A stretch of DNA of 64,000 nucleotides from JBMONI01 sp049324575 (GCA_049324575.1 JBMONI010000009.1:1-64000), one strand, 5' to 3'; positions 1-9,145 are shown, counted from the first letter of the stretch. Translations and numbers: made by a program. The notes: generated by a model from the sequence alone, not told the origin.

Positions 1-1354
1 GGAAAAGAATCACGTCCCGGATCGAACTCTGCCCGGTAAGGACCATGACTAGCCGGTCGATCCCGATCCCCAGACCACCGGCCGATGGCATCCCGTATTC
101 AAGGGCCATTAAAAAATCCTCATCGAGCATCTTCGTTTCTCCGATCATCTCACGTTGCGCCGCAAGCCTTTCCCGCTGGGCCCGCGGATCGTTCAATTCC
201 GAAAAAGCATTGGCGATCTCCATTTTAGCGATGAACATTTCGAACCGGTAACATAGTTCTGGGTCATCTTCCCGGGCTTTAGCCAGTGGGGTCATTGAGG
301 TCGGGTAATCCACCACAAAGACCGGGTCCCAGAGATCCGGCTCCACCACCTCTCCGAAAAGGGTGTTTAAAATATCGACATCTTCCTCGTCTTTTTCCAC
401 CGGTATTCTCAAGCGTTTAGCGCTCTCCCGGACCCCCAACGCGCGGACATCCACCCCAGTCTTCGCAAGAATCGCTCCGTAAAAAGAGATCCGTTTCCAA
501 GGCCGTTTAAAACTAAGCTTCTTCCCCTGGTATTCGATCTCTTCTGAGCCGTAAAGGCTCTGGACCAGGCCGGTCACCAGTTCTTCTGTGATCTGCATCA
601 TATCCTGGTAATCTGCATAAGCCTGATAGAGCTCAAGCATGGTGAACTCCGGATTGTGGCGCGTTGAGATCCCTTCATTACGGAAGTTGCGATTGATCTC
701 GAAGATTTTCTCAAAACCACCGACCAAGAGCCGCTTGAGATAAAGCTCGGGAGCCACGCGCAGGTAAAGATCCGCATGAAGCGAATTGTGATGCGTTACG
801 AAGGGTTTGGCACGCGCCCCTCCCGCAATGGGCTGCATCATCGGTGTTTCGACTTCCATAAAACCACGTCCGGACAAGAACTCACGGATCTTCTGAATGA
901 TTTGGCTCCGCTTTTTAAAGGTCGCCCGGACCTCATCGTTAACGATCAAGTCCACATAGCGGTGACGATAACGCGTTTCGACATCTTTCAATCCATGCCA
1001 CTTCTCCGGCAGAACGCGAACAATCTTGGAGAGTCTTTCGAATTTCTCGATCTTGACGGTTTGCTCTCCCGTTTTCGATTTGAATAAGGTGCCTTCGAGC
1101 CCGAGAATATCACCAATCGAAAGCGAAACGAACTCGGCATAACCCGCATCCCCTAGAAGATCCTGCTTGCCATAGATCTGAATGCGGCCGTTCTCATCTT
1201 TCAGATCGCAAAAAGTACTTTTCCCCATGATCCGTCTGGCCATCAACCGTCCCGCCAACCTCACTTTTTTCCCTTCGGAAAAATGGACGCGAACCTCTTC
1301 AATAGAATCCACCGGCAGAAAACGTCCTCCGTATTCTTGGAATATTGAAGTCAT
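1..1354 (-). CDS. lysS: Lysyl-tRNA synthetase, class II (C-terminus cut by window edge)
   Basis: Charges tRNA-Lys in the cytoplasm. The reverse-strand translation begins MTSIFQEYGGRFLPVDSIEE and carries an N-terminal OB-fold anticodon-binding domain, then the class II core. Motif 2 is visible as FRNEGISTRHNPEFTMLE and motif 3 as GLGIGIDRLVM followed by SIRDVILF. The frame runs off the window after this last block, so only a few C-terminal residues are missing. The ATG at 1354 is the first start in the frame and lies about 105 bases after the RND gene on the same strand. The upstream gap is AT-rich, but I could not fix a convincing promoter there. The family call is secure. Confidence 0.96.
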   Translation of the reverse strand, partial: MTSIFQEYGGRFLPVDSIEEVRVHFSEGKKVRLAGRLMARRIMGKSTFCDLKDENGRIQIYGKQDLLGDAGYAEFVSLSIGDILGLEGTLFKSKTGEQTVKIEKFERLSKIVRVLPEKWHGLKDVETRYRHRYVDLIVNDEVRATFKKRSQIIQKIREFLSGRGFMEVETPMMQPIAGGARAKPFVTHHNSLHADLYLRVAPELYLKRLLVGGFEKIFEINRNFRNEGISTRHNPEFTMLELYQAYADYQDMMQITEELVTGLVQSLYGSEEIEYQGKKLSFKRPWKRISFYGAILAKTGVDVRALGVRESAKRLRIPVEKDEEDVDILNTLFGEVVEPDLWDPVFVVDYPTSMTPLAKAREDDPELCYRFEMFIAKMEIANAFSELNDPRAQRERLAAQREMIGETKMLDEDFLMALEYGMPSAGGLGIGIDRLVMVLTGQSSIRDVILF

Positions 1355-1460
1355 AGGAACCTGAGGAAAAAATCCTTCTAGAATTCTATAAGTCGCGAAT
1401 TTTTAACAAGTTAGAGCAATTTATTGCAATATTATAGACTAGGCAGGAATCCCCTGTCAA

Positions 1461-3764
1461 TCAATGGAGGGCCCGCCGGGCAAAAAGCCTTTCGCGCCCG
1501 AGCGGCTGCACAATGACGAGGCAAACCGGAAGCACCACTAGAATACATATCAAAGCAAAAAAAATGGCGGTACTAATAAGGAGTCCAAGAAATACCGTAG
1601 GCCGGAAACTACCCAAAATGCTTGAGCCGAAGCCAAGACAAAGGATCACGGTTGAGATCAACAAGGACTGCCCGACGTTGCGGTAGGTGTGATGCAACGC
1701 CTGGAGGTAATGATGCCGTTTCAGGAATTCCCGCCGGAACCGGTAGATGAAATGAATCGAAGAATTCACCACCATCCCCAAAACGATATTCGAGATCATG
1801 GCCGTCGGAGTCGAAAGCTCTATGCCCAGAAATCCCATCAACCCGTAGATCCCCAGGATCGGCAAAAGATTCGGCAAGGCAGCGATCAACGCTAAGGACA
1901 ATGAACGAAAGACGATGATCGAGACCAATAAAATAAATAAAAACGCCCAGATCATGGCGGTCATTTGATTGCGCACAAGATCCCGGCCCATCCGATCCAT
2001 CAACAAGATATTCCCCGAGACTCGGACCGAAAGCCCCTCGGGCAATTGCTCTTTGAGATAGGCCTTTATATTTTCCACCATGCGTCTTCCCGCCGCCGTC
2101 CCGACAGCCCGCACCCGCGCTTCAAGGCGAAGTTGCTTCAGATCAGGCGTAATGATCTTATAAAGCTCAGGATCCTCATTGGCCATCATCCCTTCAAAAT
2201 ACTTCCGCAGCAGCCCTTCCTGGTTGGGAATGATCAAAGCCGTAATATCGTTCTTGCGGGCTTGATTGATCTTTTTGACCAGCATGGTCACCGAATTGAC
2301 TTTAGCGATCTCGTCTTTCGCTTCCAAAAAATCCACGAAGTCCGAGATCCACTCGAGCGTCGGATAATCGATCATTTCCGAACCGTCGTTTTTGTTGAAA
2401 ACAAAGCTCATGACATAAACCCCTGTCATATGCTCATCGATGAAGCGAGTCGCACGGCCCAATTCGGAATCCTGCTTGATCTGACGCATCAAGCTCGTAT
2501 CGACTTCAAGCCTCCTCAAACCCATGACCGAGATCACAAAAGCCACCAGGGTGATGAAAAGGATCACCCATTTTCCTCGAAATTCGAGCTCCTCCAAAAA
2601 AAGAACGAGGAAGCGGTTGAAGAAATGCTCTGATTCAGGATCATCCGTCCGTTTACCGTAGGGAAGAACTGGGAGGAGCACGGGAGCAAGGATCATTTGC
2701 CCAATGAAGGAGTAACAAGTCCCCAGTGCGGCAAAAAGACCGAAAGCCCGGATCCCCGGAACCGGATTTAATAAAAGCGCAAGAAATCCAAGCGCCGTCG
2801 TCAAATGCGCAAGAAAAGATGGCGGGCCGATCTGAGCCATCGTAATCAGAACCGCTTCCTTCAGACTCGGATGATGCATCCGGACCTCAAAAAAGAGGTT
2901 CATCAAATGCACAGAATTTACGATGCAGATAATCATGATCACAGGCGCTAGCAAAGAAGTTACCAAGGTAATCTCCTGTCGGACCCATGAAATAGTCCCC
3001 ATTGTCCAGATCAGGATGGCGAACACATGGCACATGGAAAAAAACACACATGAAAAATCCCGATAGACCATCCATGTCAGAAGGACCAGCAGGATTGCGA
3101 TGATGGGAATAAGCACGATCTGATCGCGGCGGATATCGCGAATAAAATCATATTGCTCAACCGGCGCTCCGGCCAAGTAGAAGCGTACCGACCGCGATTC
3201 ATACTGCCGCAGTAACTTTCTGACCTGATGGATGAACGTCCCATGGGAATCCTGCCGCCGGTCCGTAGGCTTCAGATAAATAATGATATTGGCGACCTTG
3301 CCATCTTCGGATACGACATTGCCGCGATAGAGCGGATTACTGAGAATGCTTTCTTGGAGCGAAAGCGCCGAGGAGCCCCCTTCATAGACCTCTTTGAGCG
3401 CAGGCTCGACTTTGACCCCCAAGAACCGGTGACGGATATCCATCGCATTCGCCAAGCTGATGACCCGTTCGACTTGGGAAAATTGCGAAACCTTCTCCGT
3501 CAGATCCCTCAGCATTTCCAAATACTCGCCTTCAAAAAGACCCGGGGTTGAAACAGCGAGGGCAATCAGATTATCGCTCCCAAAGATTCGGCTCATTTCC
3601 TGATAATCATGATATTCCTGGGAATTCTTGTCGAGCAAGGTATCGGTCGAAGGATCGATCTGGATCCTCAGAAGAGACTCCGCCATTCCCAGCGTAAGCA
3701 GCGAGGTGACAAGAAGAACCGCCCACCGGAGGCGAAGGATCATGGCAGTGATGCGCCGGATCAT
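1461..3764 (-). CDS. RND/MMPL-family exporter
   Basis: A 767-residue inner-membrane transporter of the MMPL branch of the RND superfamily. These move lipids and other hydrophobic molecules using the proton gradient. One N-terminal membrane helix (about residues 9-27) is followed by an extracytoplasmic domain. A five- to six-helix bundle starts near residue 215, and the same plan repeats in the second half, with a second bundle from about residue 605. The length fits MMPL/HpnN-like lipid transporters rather than the roughly 1,030-residue AcrB type, and no membrane-fusion protein or outer-membrane channel gene is nearby. It lies head to head with a GT2 gene and next to the KS/ACP cluster, so export of that pathway's product is the likely job. 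The substrate is unknown. A TATAAT box ends 6 bases before the ATG, which suggests a leaderless mRNA. Confidence 0.9.
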   Translation of the reverse strand: MIRRITAMILRLRWAVLLVTSLLTLGMAESLLRIQIDPSTDTLLDKNSQEYHDYQEMSRIFGSDNLIALAVSTPGLFEGEYLEMLRDLTEKVSQFSQVERVISLANAMDIRHRFLGVKVEPALKEVYEGGSSALSLQESILSNPLYRGNVVSEDGKVANIIIYLKPTDRRQDSHGTFIHQVRKLLRQYESRSVRFYLAGAPVEQYDFIRDIRRDQIVLIPIIAILLVLLTWMVYRDFSCVFFSMCHVFAILIWTMGTISWVRQEITLVTSLLAPVIMIICIVNSVHLMNLFFEVRMHHPSLKEAVLITMAQIGPPSFLAHLTTALGFLALLLNPVPGIRAFGLFAALGTCYSFIGQMILAPVLLPVLPYGKRTDDPESEHFFNRFLVLFLEELEFRGKWVILFITLVAFVISVMGLRRLEVDTSLMRQIKQDSELGRATRFIDEHMTGVYVMSFVFNKNDGSEMIDYPTLEWISDFVDFLEAKDEIAKVNSVTMLVKKINQARKNDITALIIPNQEGLLRKYFEGMMANEDPELYKIITPDLKQLRLEARVRAVGTAAGRRMVENIKAYLKEQLPEGLSVRVSGNILLMDRMGRDLVRNQMTAMIWAFLFILLVSIIVFRSLSLALIAALPNLLPILGIYGLMGFLGIELSTPTAMISNIVLGMVVNSSIHFIYRFRREFLKRHHYLQALHHTYRNVGQSLLISTVILCLGFGSSILGSFRPTVFLGLLISTAIFFALICILVVLPVCLVIVQPLGRERLFARRALH

Positions 3765-3770
3765 GGGGAA

Positions 3771-3776
3771 ATTATA
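3771..3776 (-). promoter_or_regulatory. -10 element of a leaderless promoter for the RND gene
   Basis: On the reverse strand TATAAT is followed by six bases and then the ATG at 3764, so transcription would start at or next to the A of the start codon. There is no Shine-Dalgarno sequence between them. The -35 region is weak. The divergent GT2 gene has the same spacing on the other strand. Confidence 0.55.
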
Positions 3777-3819
3777 TCAAAGAACCGCGGCGAATCTATG
3801 ACTTCCTCATCATTTGTGC

Positions 3820-3825
3820 TAAGAT
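3820..3825 (+). promoter_or_regulatory. Extended -10 of a leaderless promoter for the GT2 gene
   Basis: TGC-TAAGAT forms an extended -10 element. It is followed by six bases and the GTG start at 3832. No Shine-Dalgarno sequence is present. This mirrors the divergent RND promoter. Confidence 0.5.
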
Positions 3826-3831
3826 GCCCGT

Positions 3832-5016
3832 GTGGAGCGTATCGCAAATCCTTTTTTCTGGTATTTCATCCTTGTCGCCATGGTCTGGCTTTACCGGGCA
3901 AAGCGCGCCCAGCATTCCCTCGAACGAATCCCCCGGATCCCGAAGCAACCCCCCTCCTCGACCGAGGAAACGCGAATTCCAGTTACGGTAATCATCCCTG
4001 CAAAAAATGAAGAGAAGAACATCGGGGAATGCGTCCGGCGCTTCCTTTCGCAAACCCATCCTTGCGTCCAGATTCTCGTCGCGAACGATCGTTCCTCGGA
4101 CCAGACCGAACCCATTCTCCGGAGTATGAGCCTTCCTTGTCTACCTCTGGCTGCCTCCCCTACTGAAGGTACAAAATCCGGCTATGTAAACTGTCCGCCT
4201 ACACTTGACGGATGGACCGGAAAGAACTCAGCGATCCACGCGGCCCTGCCTTATGCCACCGGCGACTGGCTCCTCTTCACGGATGCAGACACGCGCCATG
4301 AGTCCGAAAGTATCACGTCCGCTCTAGCCTACTGCCGGTCCCATGATCTCGAATACCTCACGCTCTCACCCCGCTGCATCACGGCCTCTTGGATCGAACA
4401 TGCGCTACAACCTCTCGCCATGGCTTTCCTCGGGCTCTGGTTCCCTCTCGAGGAAGTCAATAACCCCCGCTCCGAAAAGATCTTCGGGAATGGCCAATAC
4501 TTATTCATACGGCGTACTCTCTATCTCGCCTTGGGCGGTCATAAACGTGTCGCAGGCGAATTCCTGGAAGATTATGCGTTCACGGCCCTCGTCAAAAAAA
4601 ACCGGCGTCCTTTTCGTGTTGCGATCGGCAATGCCCTGTTCGGCACGAGGATGTACGACAGCTATGAAAGTTTCTGGCGAGGCTGGCGCAGGATTTACCT
4701 TCATGCTTTTCGCCAAGACGCAAAAACACTCGGCGTGAAAGCCCTGGAAGTCCTTTTTTTCTCGGTCTTCCCTTTCCTAGCGTTCTTCTTTCTTCTTCGG
4801 CTTGCGCTTGTGTTTCCGCTTTTCTACGGTTTTTCTTTAGGGCTGGCCTTTGCGGTCCTTATATTCATGGGAATCGTAGGATGGAAAGCTTATGGAATGA
4901 TCGGAGCAAAAAAGCGCTATGTGTTTCTACACCCGCTAGCCGCGATCCCGCTTTTTTGCATCCTAATCGATGCGGCCTGGATGGCAGCATCGGGCAAAAA
5001 AACCGTTTGGCGGTAG
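3832..5016 (+). CDS. Membrane-anchored GT2 glycosyltransferase
   Basis: A 394-residue family 2 glycosyltransferase that transfers a sugar from a nucleotide donor at the cytoplasmic face of the membrane. It has an N-terminal membrane helix (about 8-22) and a GT-A fold opening with VTVIIPAKNEEKNIGE. A DAD metal-binding motif (FTDADTRH), an ED pair in GEFLEDYAFT and a WRRI element stand for the usual catalytic blocks. Two or three C-terminal helices follow from about residue 300. Overall it resembles glycosyltransferases that modify hopanoids or carotenoids (HpnB/CrtQ type). The start is GTG. The gene converges on the reductase gene (3-base gap) and diverges from the RND exporter, so it probably decorates the lipid made by this cluster. 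The acceptor is unknown. Confidence 0.85.
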   Translation: MERIANPFFWYFILVAMVWLYRAKRAQHSLERIPRIPKQPPSSTEETRIPVTVIIPAKNEEKNIGECVRRFLSQTHPCVQILVANDRSSDQTEPILRSMSLPCLPLAASPTEGTKSGYVNCPPTLDGWTGKNSAIHAALPYATGDWLLFTDADTRHESESITSALAYCRSHDLEYLTLSPRCITASWIEHALQPLAMAFLGLWFPLEEVNNPRSEKIFGNGQYLFIRRTLYLALGGHKRVAGEFLEDYAFTALVKKNRRPFRVAIGNALFGTRMYDSYESFWRGWRRIYLHAFRQDAKTLGVKALEVLFFSVFPFLAFFFLLRLALVFPLFYGFSLGLAFAVLIFMGIVGWKAYGMIGAKKRYVFLHPLAAIPLFCILIDAAWMAASGKKTVWR

Positions 5017-5018
5017 GC

Positions 5019-6143
5019 TTATGAGCCCGTCCGCGGGCCCGTCAGGATATACCCTACCTCGATCGCATAATTCAGAAGGACTCTGATAAAATCCTGATCG
5101 GTCTTCGGAAAAAACATGCCGAGCTTCGCCAACACCCGCTCCGTATTATCCACGCGGAAGGTCAGATGATCGTTCAGATACCCCAGATAGGGCCGCAGCA
5201 TTTCATAGACAATCTGTTCGGGTTCGCTGAGCTCCCCTACTGAGAATTCTTCGGGATCAATGATCTGGATATCCGGCATCCCGGGATGTTCTTTTTCTTT
5301 CAGCTCAAGCAGCATCCAAATCTGCGGAGGTTCTTTCGTAACCAGATGATAGGTCTTCCCAAGGCTTTCCGGTAACGCTCCGATCGCAAGTGCCGCATCG
5401 ACGACAAAATCGATCGGAACGATATTAAAGGAATTCTTGGGGTCCGTCGGCAGTTTCGACAAGATCCCATGGGCGAAAAGCTTCATGAAGGGATAGATCA
5501 CATTAAATTCAGAAACTTCACCGGTCTTGGAGTTCCCGACGATAATGCTCGGGCGAAAAATCGTTACAGGCAGTCCTTGCCGCATGGCTTCGCGGACATG
5601 AGACTCCGCTACGTATTTACTTTCTTCGTAGAAATTGGCATGGGCCGGTTTTTCAGGAAGGGAGTCTTCCGGCGCACAGAAAGTCTGAAGGCTGCCGGCA
5701 ACATAGGCCGTACTGAAATAAAAAAATCGTTTCAGCTTTCCCCGGCGATGAAGCTCTTGTACCACTTTCAGAACTTCGCGGGTCCCATCCACGTTGATCT
5801 TAAAACAATCCTCTTTGCTCCCATTCAAAGCCGTCAACGCAGCAATGTGGTGGAATTCATCGACTTCGCGGACAAGCATTTCAACCTCGTCTGCTTCGAG
5901 CCCCAATCCCGGAAGCGTCACATCCCCTTCCAAAACACGGATCCGCTCGGCCAGCAAATGCTGGGCATCAAACCCCGAAAGAATCTTCTCGACCCGGGCC
6001 TGCTCTGACAGCGATCGTTTCCTTCGCACCAGGAGGATCAGGCGATGCGAAGTCTTTTGGATAAGGGCCTTGAGGATCTCACGGCCCAACGCTCCCGTGA
6101 CTCCGGTTAAAAAAAACGTTTTTTCTTTTTCTTTTTTAATCAT
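5019..6143 (-). CDS. Thioester reductase-type extended SDR (NAD_binding_4 / male-sterility family)
   Basis: A 374-residue NAD(P)H-dependent reductase of the family that releases thioester-bound acyl chains as aldehydes or alcohols (fatty acyl-CoA reductases and the terminal reductase domains of NRPS/PKS). The nucleotide motif TGVTGALG is at residues 13-20. The catalytic Ser lies in FSTAYVAG (about 144), and Tyr172-x3-Lys176 is in FYEESKYVAE. FRPSIIVG marks the substrate-binding half. It overlaps the KS-alpha gene upstream by 8 bases and is the last gene of the run, so it is translated together with the synthase. The natural reading is reductive release of the ACP-bound product. An alternative is reduction of a separate acyl-CoA. 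Confidence 0.85.
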   Translation of the reverse strand: MIKKEKEKTFFLTGVTGALGREILKALIQKTSHRLILLVRRKRSLSEQARVEKILSGFDAQHLLAERIRVLEGDVTLPGLGLEADEVEMLVREVDEFHHIAALTALNGSKEDCFKINVDGTREVLKVVQELHRRGKLKRFFYFSTAYVAGSLQTFCAPEDSLPEKPAHANFYEESKYVAESHVREAMRQGLPVTIFRPSIIVGNSKTGEVSEFNVIYPFMKLFAHGILSKLPTDPKNSFNIVPIDFVVDAALAIGALPESLGKTYHLVTKEPPQIWMLLELKEKEHPGMPDIQIIDPEEFSVGELSEPEQIVYEMLRPYLGYLNDHLTFRVDNTERVLAKLGMFFPKTDQDFIRVLLNYAIEVGYILTGPRTGS

Positions 6144-7422
6144 AGCGTTTTATTGCCAAACAAATATTCTGCCCGCCGAAGCCGAACGAATTGGAAAGCA
6201 CGACCCGAACCTCCGCCTCCCGAGCCCGAAGAGGGACATAATCGAGATCGCATTCCGGATCCGGTTCCTCATAATTAATGGTCGGCGGAATGACATGATA
6301 CTTCATCGTATAGACGGAAGCAATCACCTCTGTCACTCCAGCCGCCGCAATCATGTGCCCCAGCATGGATTTGATCGAACTGACCGGAATCCGCGCCGCA
6401 TAATCCGCAAAAACATTCTTGATCACCCGCGTTTCCGCCGAATCGTTCACTTGAGTCGAAGTCCCATGGGCATTGATATAGTCCACATCCCGCGTCCTTA
6501 GCCCGCCTTTCTGCATCGCCAGGGTCACAGCCCGCGTCGCGCCCAACGCTTCCGGATCCATATCGGTCAAGCGATAAGCGTCCGCCGTCGATCCGTATCC
6601 GATGATCTCCCCATAGATTTTGGTCCGGCGTTTCAACGCGTGGCTCAACTCTTCCAGGATCACGACGCCCGCCCCTTCCGAAAGTACGAAACCGTCGCGG
6701 TGTTTATCAAAAGGACGAGAAGCCCGCTTAGGATCCTCGTTACGCGTTGAAAGCGCAGTCAGCAAACTAAAGCCGGCCACCCCAAGAGGGTGGATCATCG
6801 AATGGGCCCCGCCCGCCATCACAACATCGGCCATGCCGCTGCGGATCCATTCGGCCCCCTCCCCGATCGCCTGGGATGAGGCCGCACACGCGGTCAGACA
6901 ATTGGAAACCGGGCCCCGGATGTCAAAATGTCGGGTCAGATGAGTCACTGTCATGAATGGCTGGACCTCCAACTCGGCAAGTCCGTTGAGATAGCGACTG
7001 GATTCCGCCAAATACATCGCAGGATCGATGACCCGGCCATTCGTTGACAAAGAAGCCCCTACCGTTTTTGTGAACGGCTGGAATTCCGAACCGCTGTCGC
7101 CCGCTCCAAAGTAGATCCCGAACCGATCCGCATCGAGATCAAAGATCCTCAGGTGAGAATCTTTAAAGGCCTCGCTCGCAGCCTCTAATGCAAAGAAGGT
7201 CCCTCGATGGGCATGTTGAAGAGCGGGATCCCGCTGACGCCATTTCTCAAAATCAAAACCTTTAACTTCGCCGGCGATCCGCGTCGGGAATTCACTGGCA
7301 TCAAAGACCGTGATGTCGGATATGCCGGACCGCCCTTCCACAAGATGCCTCCAGGTAGTCATCGCATCCAAACCAAGCGGCGTCACCATTCCCACCCCTG
7401 TGATCACGACACGTCGTTTCAT
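6136..7422 (-). CDS. Beta-ketoacyl-ACP synthase, catalytic subunit (KS-alpha)
   Basis: A 428-residue FabF-like condensing enzyme that extends an acyl chain on ACP with malonyl-ACP. The catalytic triad is intact: Cys179 in CLTACAASSQ, His319 in YINAHGTSTQ and His356 in KSMLGHMIAA, with Lys351. The C-terminal NSFGFGGQN signature is present. It overlaps the next upstream ketosynthase by 4 bases (ATGA). That neighbour is the same length but has lost its active site, so the two very likely form a KS-alpha/KS-beta heterodimer, as in type II polyketide and aryl-polyene synthases. It is unlikely to be the housekeeping FabF, because it sits with a CLF-like partner, a dedicated ACP and an exporter. Confidence 0.93.
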   Translation of the reverse strand: MKRRVVITGVGMVTPLGLDAMTTWRHLVEGRSGISDITVFDASEFPTRIAGEVKGFDFEKWRQRDPALQHAHRGTFFALEAASEAFKDSHLRIFDLDADRFGIYFGAGDSGSEFQPFTKTVGASLSTNGRVIDPAMYLAESSRYLNGLAELEVQPFMTVTHLTRHFDIRGPVSNCLTACAASSQAIGEGAEWIRSGMADVVMAGGAHSMIHPLGVAGFSLLTALSTRNEDPKRASRPFDKHRDGFVLSEGAGVVILEELSHALKRRTKIYGEIIGYGSTADAYRLTDMDPEALGATRAVTLAMQKGGLRTRDVDYINAHGTSTQVNDSAETRVIKNVFADYAARIPVSSIKSMLGHMIAAAGVTEVIASVYTMKYHVIPPTINYEEPDPECDLDYVPLRAREAEVRVVLSNSFGFGGQNICLAIKRYD

Positions 7423-8705
7423 TTTTTCACCACGAGAGACGCGTTTTGACCGCCGAAACCGAAGGAATTCATCAGAAAAAAGCGGGAATGCTTCTTGAAA
7501 GGCTTGTCGATCACATACGGAAGGTCTCCGATGGCAGATGCCTTTTTTAAATTCGTCACCGGCGGAATCGTTCCTTCGTTGAGAGCGACGATCCCCGCTG
7601 CGATCTCAACGCCTGCAGAAGCGTAAACCATATGCCCCGTGATCGGCTTCACGGCGGTAATCTTAATGCGATCAAAATATTTGTCGAAGATCTTCCGGAT
7701 CTCCTGGGACTCTTGCGCATCTTCTTGTCGGATCCCGCTGCCGTTCGCCAGGATGAAATCGACATCTTTCGGATGCACCCCGGCCTGTTCTAAAGCCCGT
7801 TCGATCGAGCGACATTTCCCGTTGTAATCCTCGCCGCAGGAAGGATCGCAATTAAAATCCGACGAGGAACCATACCCAACGATCTCTCCGTAAATGTGGG
7901 CACCCCGTTTTTCCGCGAATTCCCGCTCCTCGAGCAAAAGAATGCCAGCCCCCTCCCCGAGAATCATGCCATCGCTTGAGACATCAAAGGGGCAATAGAC
8001 GTCCTTCGCCTCGATCGTCCCGTTTTTGCGACTAAGAAGCCCCAAAAGATGGAAGCGGGACAAGCCCATGGGATTGACCTTGGAATCAGCGGCACCGGCC
8101 AACATCACATCGGCATCTCCGCGCTGGATCACATGCAGCGCTTCTCCAATCGCTTGAGCCCCTGCTGCCGCCGAGGTCGTGATCGTGTTGCAGGGGCCTT
8201 GGAACTTATGCATGATGGAAATATGGCAGGCCGGCATATTCGGAAGGTATTTGAGAAACCATAAGGGGAACAAAGCTCGCAATCCATCTTGTCCGAATTT
8301 TCTCATCTGGAAATGGCCGTCCGCATCGATCCCGGCCTGAATCCCCGCACCCACCTCCTCAAGATCGACGTTTAAGACCCCTGCTCCCAAGGATATTCCG
8401 GCCCGGAAAGGATCCACCGCCCTTCGTTCCAATCCCCCGTCGCGTAGCGCCAGATGACTCGCAGCGATAGCAAACTGGATCTCACGGCTCATGACCTTCA
8501 ATTGTTTTCGATTTTCGATATAATCCCGGATGTTAAAATTGACAACTTGACCAGCAATGAAAGGCCGGAAACCGCTTTCCGCAAGGTACGGGATCGGCGA
8601 GATGCGAGACCGCGCATGGAGAACATCATCCCAATAACTCGCCCACCCAAGTCCCGAAGGGGTGACGAGGCCGATCCCGGTAATAACGACTTCTCTTTTT
8701 TTCAC
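7419..8705 (-). CDS. Ketosynthase homologue without catalytic Cys, chain-length-factor-like (KS-beta)
   Basis: A 428-residue paralogue of its neighbour that aligns without gaps around the active site. The nucleophile position is Ala179 (TTSAAAGAQ) instead of Cys, and the first His is Asn321 (ILANGSGIRQ). The second His is kept (His358, VKPITGHMVY), as is the C-terminal NSFGFGGQN. It therefore cannot condense by the normal mechanism. In type II polyketide synthases such a subunit pairs with KS-alpha and sets chain length. It is coupled by ATGA overlaps to both neighbours. Known chain-length factors usually carry Gln in place of Cys, so Ala is less common. The product chain length cannot be read from the sequence. 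Confidence 0.9.
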   Translation of the reverse strand: MKKREVVITGIGLVTPSGLGWASYWDDVLHARSRISPIPYLAESGFRPFIAGQVVNFNIRDYIENRKQLKVMSREIQFAIAASHLALRDGGLERRAVDPFRAGISLGAGVLNVDLEEVGAGIQAGIDADGHFQMRKFGQDGLRALFPLWFLKYLPNMPACHISIMHKFQGPCNTITTSAAAGAQAIGEALHVIQRGDADVMLAGAADSKVNPMGLSRFHLLGLLSRKNGTIEAKDVYCPFDVSSDGMILGEGAGILLLEEREFAEKRGAHIYGEIVGYGSSSDFNCDPSCGEDYNGKCRSIERALEQAGVHPKDVDFILANGSGIRQEDAQESQEIRKIFDKYFDRIKITAVKPITGHMVYASAGVEIAAGIVALNEGTIPPVTNLKKASAIGDLPYVIDKPFKKHSRFFLMNSFGFGGQNASLVVKK

Positions 8706-9145
8706 GTTCCGGAGATCCTTTTTATCTTGTTCCGGACATCATAATGCTCCATAAAGGCCTCATGAAAGGTAAAGCACTTTTCAAGACCCGGCACCAAATC
8801 AGGCACGACGGCCAGCATCAGCCTTGCTTCCGCCAGAATCTGTTCTCGATGTGTAACTTTAGCATCGATCCAGGCCCCTTCTTCCCGTAATTGTTCGGAA
8901 GCGGCATGGATCTGAAGTGAAGCGCCCGCATGTCCCACCAGTTGAAAATGACTTTGTTCGATCTTGGCAAACATAACATTTTTTTTAAAATCGGATTCGG
9001 CTCCCAACAACACTCCTCCGGTTTGCGCCATCATCTCAAGCATCAAAATCTCGGTCGAATAAGGCGCTTGTGGAAGTGTCGCCGAGGAAAGCGCGCAGCG
9101 CCCTTTCTCAATGGCAACAATGGTGTCCAAGAGGATCCAGCGCAT
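8702..9145 (-). CDS. Hotdog-fold FabZ-like protein lacking the catalytic His
   Basis: A hotdog-fold protein of the 3-hydroxyacyl-ACP dehydratase group, 147 residues from the chosen start. The central helix carries the conserved acid (Glu37 in LMLEMMAQTGG). The His that normally lies about 14 residues earlier, in the HFPG block, is replaced (Thr23, within SSATLPQAPYST). It may be a non-catalytic partner of the second hotdog protein in this cluster, which keeps both residues. Aryl-polyene clusters also encode two dehydratase-like proteins. The frame is open back to a TTG at 9241. I chose the ATG at 9145 because family similarity starts there, though no clear Shine-Dalgarno sequence supports it. 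The stop overlaps the KS-beta start (ATGA). Confidence 0.75.
   Translation of the reverse strand: MRWILLDTIVAIEKGRCALSSATLPQAPYSTEILMLEMMAQTGGVLLGAESDFKKNVMFAKIEQSHFQLVGHAGASLQIHAASEQLREEGAWIDAKVTHREQILAEARLMLAVVPDLVPGLEKCFTFHEAFMEHYDVRNKIKRISGT

Noticed and set aside
6136..8705. Two duplicated housekeeping FabF enzymes
   Set aside because: The upstream copy has lost both Cys and one His, and both are embedded with an exporter, release reductase and own ACP.
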